Shown: one piece after another, positions 61,177-64,000 of the stretch | How positions within the stretch are numbered: the stretch's first letter is position 1 | Layout of the letters: the number at the start of each line of letters is the position of its first letter | NCBI GenBank assembly: GCA_030066795.1 | Contig: JASJAW010000002.1 | Span: 30,512-94,511, forward strand | Origin: Dinoroseobacter sp. | GTDB taxonomy: Bacteria > Pseudomonadota > Alphaproteobacteria > Rhodobacterales > Rhodobacteraceae | DNA: 64,000 nt | Direction of reading: 5' to 3' | The notes under the pieces: model-generated | The model's database searches: none | Told to the model about the DNA's origin: nothing | Seen by the model: only the letters and a program-made list of their open reading frames with translations | Position numbers and translations under genes: made by a program

Positions 61177-61749
61177 TCAATCGACATTGACCGGAACGGG
61201 CTCGACCGGAGCAAGCGGCCAGCCGTGCTCGCGCCACCCGTCCGTGCCAAGCTGAAACCAAAAAACCTGTGAGTAGCCCAAGTCGGTGATCCGCTGCGCG
61301 GCATTCCAACTCATCCAGCAATCCGCCACGCAATACACAACGATCGGATGAGCGGTGTCGCCCATTGTGGCCTTTTGCAGTTCCGCTTGTAAGTAGCGTT
61401 GCAGGTTTGTGTCGAGCACGCCTCGTCCAACCTCCGGCAGCCAGACCGCCCCGGGCAGGCTCATCCGAGGTTCGGAGACAAGCCAGGTGCCATCCAACTC
61501 GTCATAGCGTGACTGCAAGGCGCCAAACACATCAAGCACCAAAGCCCCGTCGGCGATCAACACCTTCGCACCTTCCGGCCCAACCAATTGCGCAGGTGCG
61601 GGAATGTCTTCCGGCGTGGGCGCGCGCTGCTGGTCAATGCGATACCCGGTTTCAGGGTGGAACAACTCCGGCCGACGCTCTTGTATCGAAAGATAGCTTT
61701 CCGCTTGCGCCCCTGCGCCCCAGATCAAGAAGATCAGAGCATGGATCAT
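61177..61749 (-). CDS. Secreted rhodanese-like protein of the PQQ-associated CxxCW family
   Basis: 190 aa with a signal peptide (cleavage near AQA|ESY). The rhodanese-like fold has its active-site loop as VVYCVADCWMSWNA, with Cys140 and Cys144 followed by Trp. This is the signature of the family known from PQQ-dependent alcohol catabolism (there called CXXCW); the spacing seen here is C-x3-C-W. It may pass sulfur or electrons with the SoxYZ-like carrier. The ATG at 61749 starts the hydrophobic signal; a GTG at 61782 is possible. It is convergent with the metallohydrolase and divergent from the NosR-like gene. Confidence 0.85.
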   Translation of the reverse strand: MIHALIFLIWGAGAQAESYLSIQERRPELFHPETGYRIDQQRAPTPEDIPAPAQLVGPEGAKVLIADGALVLDVFGALQSRYDELDGTWLVSEPRMSLPGAVWLPEVGRGVLDTNLQRYLQAELQKATMGDTAHPIVVYCVADCWMSWNAAQRITDLGYSQVFWFQLGTDGWREHGWPLAPVEPVPVNVD

Positions 61750-61884
61750 AGCTGCGTTTGATGGCGTCGTTATTCGTGGCACATCTCATGGCACGCAACA
61801 GACCCTAAGCTGTCAAGTGAACTGGCGCGCGCTTCCGACCTTGGTCTTATGTCCCTGCCAAGCCGCCCTACCTAGCCTTATCCC

Positions 61885-63951
61885 ATGCGCCTCTTGATAC
61901 TCCTGCTGGTTTTTTTGCTAAGCGCTGTGCCGGTGTTGGCAGACCCTTTAACACGCGCGCAGGTCGAAGGTTACGTCCAGCCACCCTTCAAGCTCGGAAA
62001 TCTGATCAACGACAATGGAGTGTACGAGCTTGTCAATGTCTATGATGAACCCGCGGGTTATATTTTCGAAACACTTGATCTCGCTCCGCTTCCTGGGTTC
62101 TCCGGCGCACCGATCAACCTGATCGTCACCCTTGATCGCCAGGGCGGCTTCATTGACGTTAAACTGCTGGACCACAACGAGCCGATCTTCGTGTCCGGTC
62201 TGGGCAATGCTCCATTCGAGGCGTTTGTCGAGCAGTATCGCGGCCTAAACATCGCCACACCGATCGTGGTCGGTACCCCATATGGTAACAGTGGCGATGA
62301 TGGCTCCGCGCTGACCTATCTCGATGGGGTGACCAAAGCCACAGCGTCGGTGCGTATCGCCCATGAAACTATCATGGCGGCAGCGCTTTCCGTTGCCCGA
62401 GAAAAAATGCAGGGGATTGCGACCGTCGCTCCCGCCCATCCGGATCCTGAGAATGACGAAGTACTGACTTGGAAAGATCTTGTCTCACAGAGCATCGTCA
62501 GTCACCACATTATCACCAATGCCCAAACAGATGCCGCCTTTCTCGGCACAACCTGGGAAGACGACGACCCAGAGGCCCGTGGCGCACCGGACGCTCCCTA
62601 TATCGACCTCTGGATTATCGATCTGGGCCCGCGCGCCATCGCTCGGGCGGCACTCTCTGACCAAAGCTATCAAGAGTTGCAGGACTTCCTCGAGATCTCT
62701 CCCCATGACGAACCCATCCTGTTGATCGAAACCGCGCGCCATGGGCTGGTGAGTGCCGATTTCGTGCGCAATACAGCGCCGGACTGGCTTGCCGCCTCCC
62801 AAAATGGGTTACCCGTCGCCCTGCGAGATGCGGACCTCTACGTCAAATTGCATCCCGACTTGCCTCACGGCAAAGCAATGATCCTGCGCGCGGACCGACG
62901 GCTGGGGTTCGATCCGGCTGCGGACTGGCAGCTGTCTCTGAAGGTCTTACGCGCGCATGGCAGTTTCCGCCCCGAAATTGGCAGCCAGACCTTTACGGTA
63001 ACCCATAAGACCCCCGAGCGATTTTTTGTTCGCCCGGACGTGCCGCGCCCGCTGCCAGCATGGCAGGAAGCATTGCGAAACCGCCAGGTGGATCTGGCGT
63101 TACTCGCAGGAGGCCTTGCCCTTCTTTTGCTCCTCCTGTTCGCACGACAGAGCTGGCTGGCAGGACTACGCAATTTCACACCGCTGCGTCTCTCCGTGCT
63201 GGCTGTCACAGTCGGGTTCATCGGTTGGTGGGGTCAGGGGCAATTGTCGGTCGTGACACCGCTTGCCACGTTGCGAACAGCGCTTGACGGGGGCAGCTTC
63301 GCTTTTCTCGTTTACGATCCGTTTTCACTACTGATCTGGGCTGTTGCAATCCTTGGCCTCGTACTCTGGGGGCGCGGGCTTTTTTGTGGATGGCTTTGTC
63401 CTTTCGGCGCCTTACAGGAATTCGCCCACCATCTTGGGCGCCGCTTACGCTTTCCACAATGGACACCCCCGGACATCTGGGACCGCAGGTTGAAAGGATT
63501 GAAATACGTTCTCCTGTTGGGACTGATCGCTGTGGCGGTCTGGGCCCCCGACCACCTGGACACCGCGGCGGAGGTCGAACCCTTCAAGACAGCCATCACG
63601 ACCTTCTTTCTACGAGAATGGTACTTTGTGTCCTACGCAGCGTTGTGGCTGGTACTCGGGCTAGTCCTGTTCAAGGGGTTTTGCCGCTATGTCTGCCCCC
63701 TTGGGGCGCTCATGGCCTTGGGCGGGCTGGTTCGCAGACGCAACTGGGTGCCACGCCGTGAGGCCTGCGGGTCGCCTTGCCAGCTCTGCCGTGTGAACTG
63801 TAGCTACAATGCAATCCGGCCAACTGGTCAGATCGACTATGCCGAGTGCTTTCAATGCCTCGACTGTGTCACCCTCCATGACGATCCGGCACGATGCGTG
63901 CCCATCGTTCTGGCGGCACGCCGCCCGCTGCGGATGGGAGCCGCAAAGTAA
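61885..63951 (+). CDS. NosR/NirI-family FMN and 4Fe-4S membrane protein
   Basis: 688 aa. A signal peptide is followed by a periplasmic FMN-binding domain with a covalent-flavin motif, DGVTKATAS (residues 147-155; Thr153 is the expected attachment site). The core then has four to six membrane helices (residues about 410-640) and a cytosolic polyferredoxin with four Cys clusters: CGWLCPFGALQEF, CRYVCPLGAL, CGSPCQLCRVNC, and CFQCLDC with a later Cys. This is the NosR/NirI layout, which conducts electrons from the quinol pool to the periplasm. Flavin attachment needs an ApbE. Neighbours are PQQ-relay genes rather than nos genes, so its partner is probably a quinoprotein system. It is complete, ending 49 bp before the window edge. 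Confidence 0.9.
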   Translation: MRLLILLLVFLLSAVPVLADPLTRAQVEGYVQPPFKLGNLINDNGVYELVNVYDEPAGYIFETLDLAPLPGFSGAPINLIVTLDRQGGFIDVKLLDHNEPIFVSGLGNAPFEAFVEQYRGLNIATPIVVGTPYGNSGDDGSALTYLDGVTKATASVRIAHETIMAAALSVAREKMQGIATVAPAHPDPENDEVLTWKDLVSQSIVSHHIITNAQTDAAFLGTTWEDDDPEARGAPDAPYIDLWIIDLGPRAIARAALSDQSYQELQDFLEISPHDEPILLIETARHGLVSADFVRNTAPDWLAASQNGLPVALRDADLYVKLHPDLPHGKAMILRADRRLGFDPAADWQLSLKVLRAHGSFRPEIGSQTFTVTHKTPERFFVRPDVPRPLPAWQEALRNRQVDLALLAGGLALLLLLLFARQSWLAGLRNFTPLRLSVLAVTVGFIGWWGQGQLSVVTPLATLRTALDGGSFAFLVYDPFSLLIWAVAILGLVLWGRGLFCGWLCPFGALQEFAHHLGRRLRFPQWTPPDIWDRRLKGLKYVLLLGLIAVAVWAPDHLDTAAEVEPFKTAITTFFLREWYFVSYAALWLVLGLVLFKGFCRYVCPLGALMALGGLVRRRNWVPRREACGSPCQLCRVNCSYNAIRPTGQIDYAECFQCLDCVTLHDDPARCVPIVLAARRPLRMGAAK

Positions 63952-64000
63952 CCCCCTTTTTGACCATGCCTCCTTGCGATTGGGTTTTGGGCTGCCAAAG

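Noticed and set aside
61885..63951. Reading the NosR-like gene as part of a denitrification (nos) cluster
   Set aside because: No nosZ, nosD, nosF, nosY or nosL is nearby, and all adjacent genes belong to the PQQ-associated relay. Sequence beyond 64 kb could still change this.

Overview
The window looks like the chromosome of a marine Rhodobacteraceae (Roseobacter-group) alphaproteobacterium. The grounds are a DddL-type DMSP lyase, a groESL operon with a CIRCE operator, an Irr-type (ICE) box before a Dps gene, a VPLPA-CTERM surface protein, succinoglycan-like Exo proteins and PQQ-relay genes. I see no tRNA, rRNA, CRISPR array or insertion sequence. Genes are densely packed on both strands, with many 4-8 bp start/stop overlaps.

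Layout. 0.3-1.6 kb: apbE and nqrM, the flavinylation and maturation tail of an Na+-NQR locus. 1.6-8.9 kb: mixed housekeeping genes (CBS protein, phosphohexomutase, lipase-like hydrolase, Nudix, VPLPA-CTERM protein) and a PhnM-like amidohydrolase coupled to an EamA transporter. 9-13.3 kb: groEL-groES (terminator, promoter and CIRCE all visible), dps, a cysteine-rich DUF1289-type protein and a MarC-type membrane protein. 13.7-19.5 kb: four collinear secreted proteins (DUF3604, two DUF1254/DUF1214 paralogues, one alpha/beta hydrolase).

21-36.5 kb is an exopolysaccharide locus. It holds an ExoY-like priming transferase, an ExoA-like and three other glycosyltransferases, a Wzx flippase, an ExoV-like pyruvyltransferase, a Wzy/ExoQ-like polymerase, an ExoP-like co-polymerase/kinase, a GH16 glycanase with an RTX-like tail and three sulfotransferases. 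Together these predict a lipid-linked, Wzx/Wzy-dependent heteropolysaccharide that is pyruvylated and sulfated. The outer-membrane exporter is not in view.

37-49.5 kb: a PafA-type alkaline phosphatase, an Na/Pi symporter with a PhoU-like domain, a tandem pair of unknown envelope paralogues, a MalY/PatB C-S lyase, dddL, a CDP-alcohol phosphatidyltransferase and a long-chain acyl-CoA synthetase.

49.7-58.3 kb: a one-directional envelope cassette (coiled-coil protein, secreted sulfatase, beta-barrel, YiaV-type membrane-fusion protein, second beta-barrel, small membrane protein, second membrane-fusion protein), divergent from a LysR regulator with a perfect dyad in front of it. No recognisable pump is encoded, so its job is open. 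59.4-64 kb: a PQQ-dehydrogenase relay (SoxYZ-like carrier, zinc metallohydrolase, CxxxCW rhodanese-like protein) and a NosR/NirI-like flavo-polyferredoxin, probably continuing past the window. The most interesting candidates for undescribed biology are the two-adaptor/two-barrel sulfatase cassette, the DUF3604/DUF1254 secreted cassette, the sulfated EPS locus and the NosR-like protein in a PQQ context.
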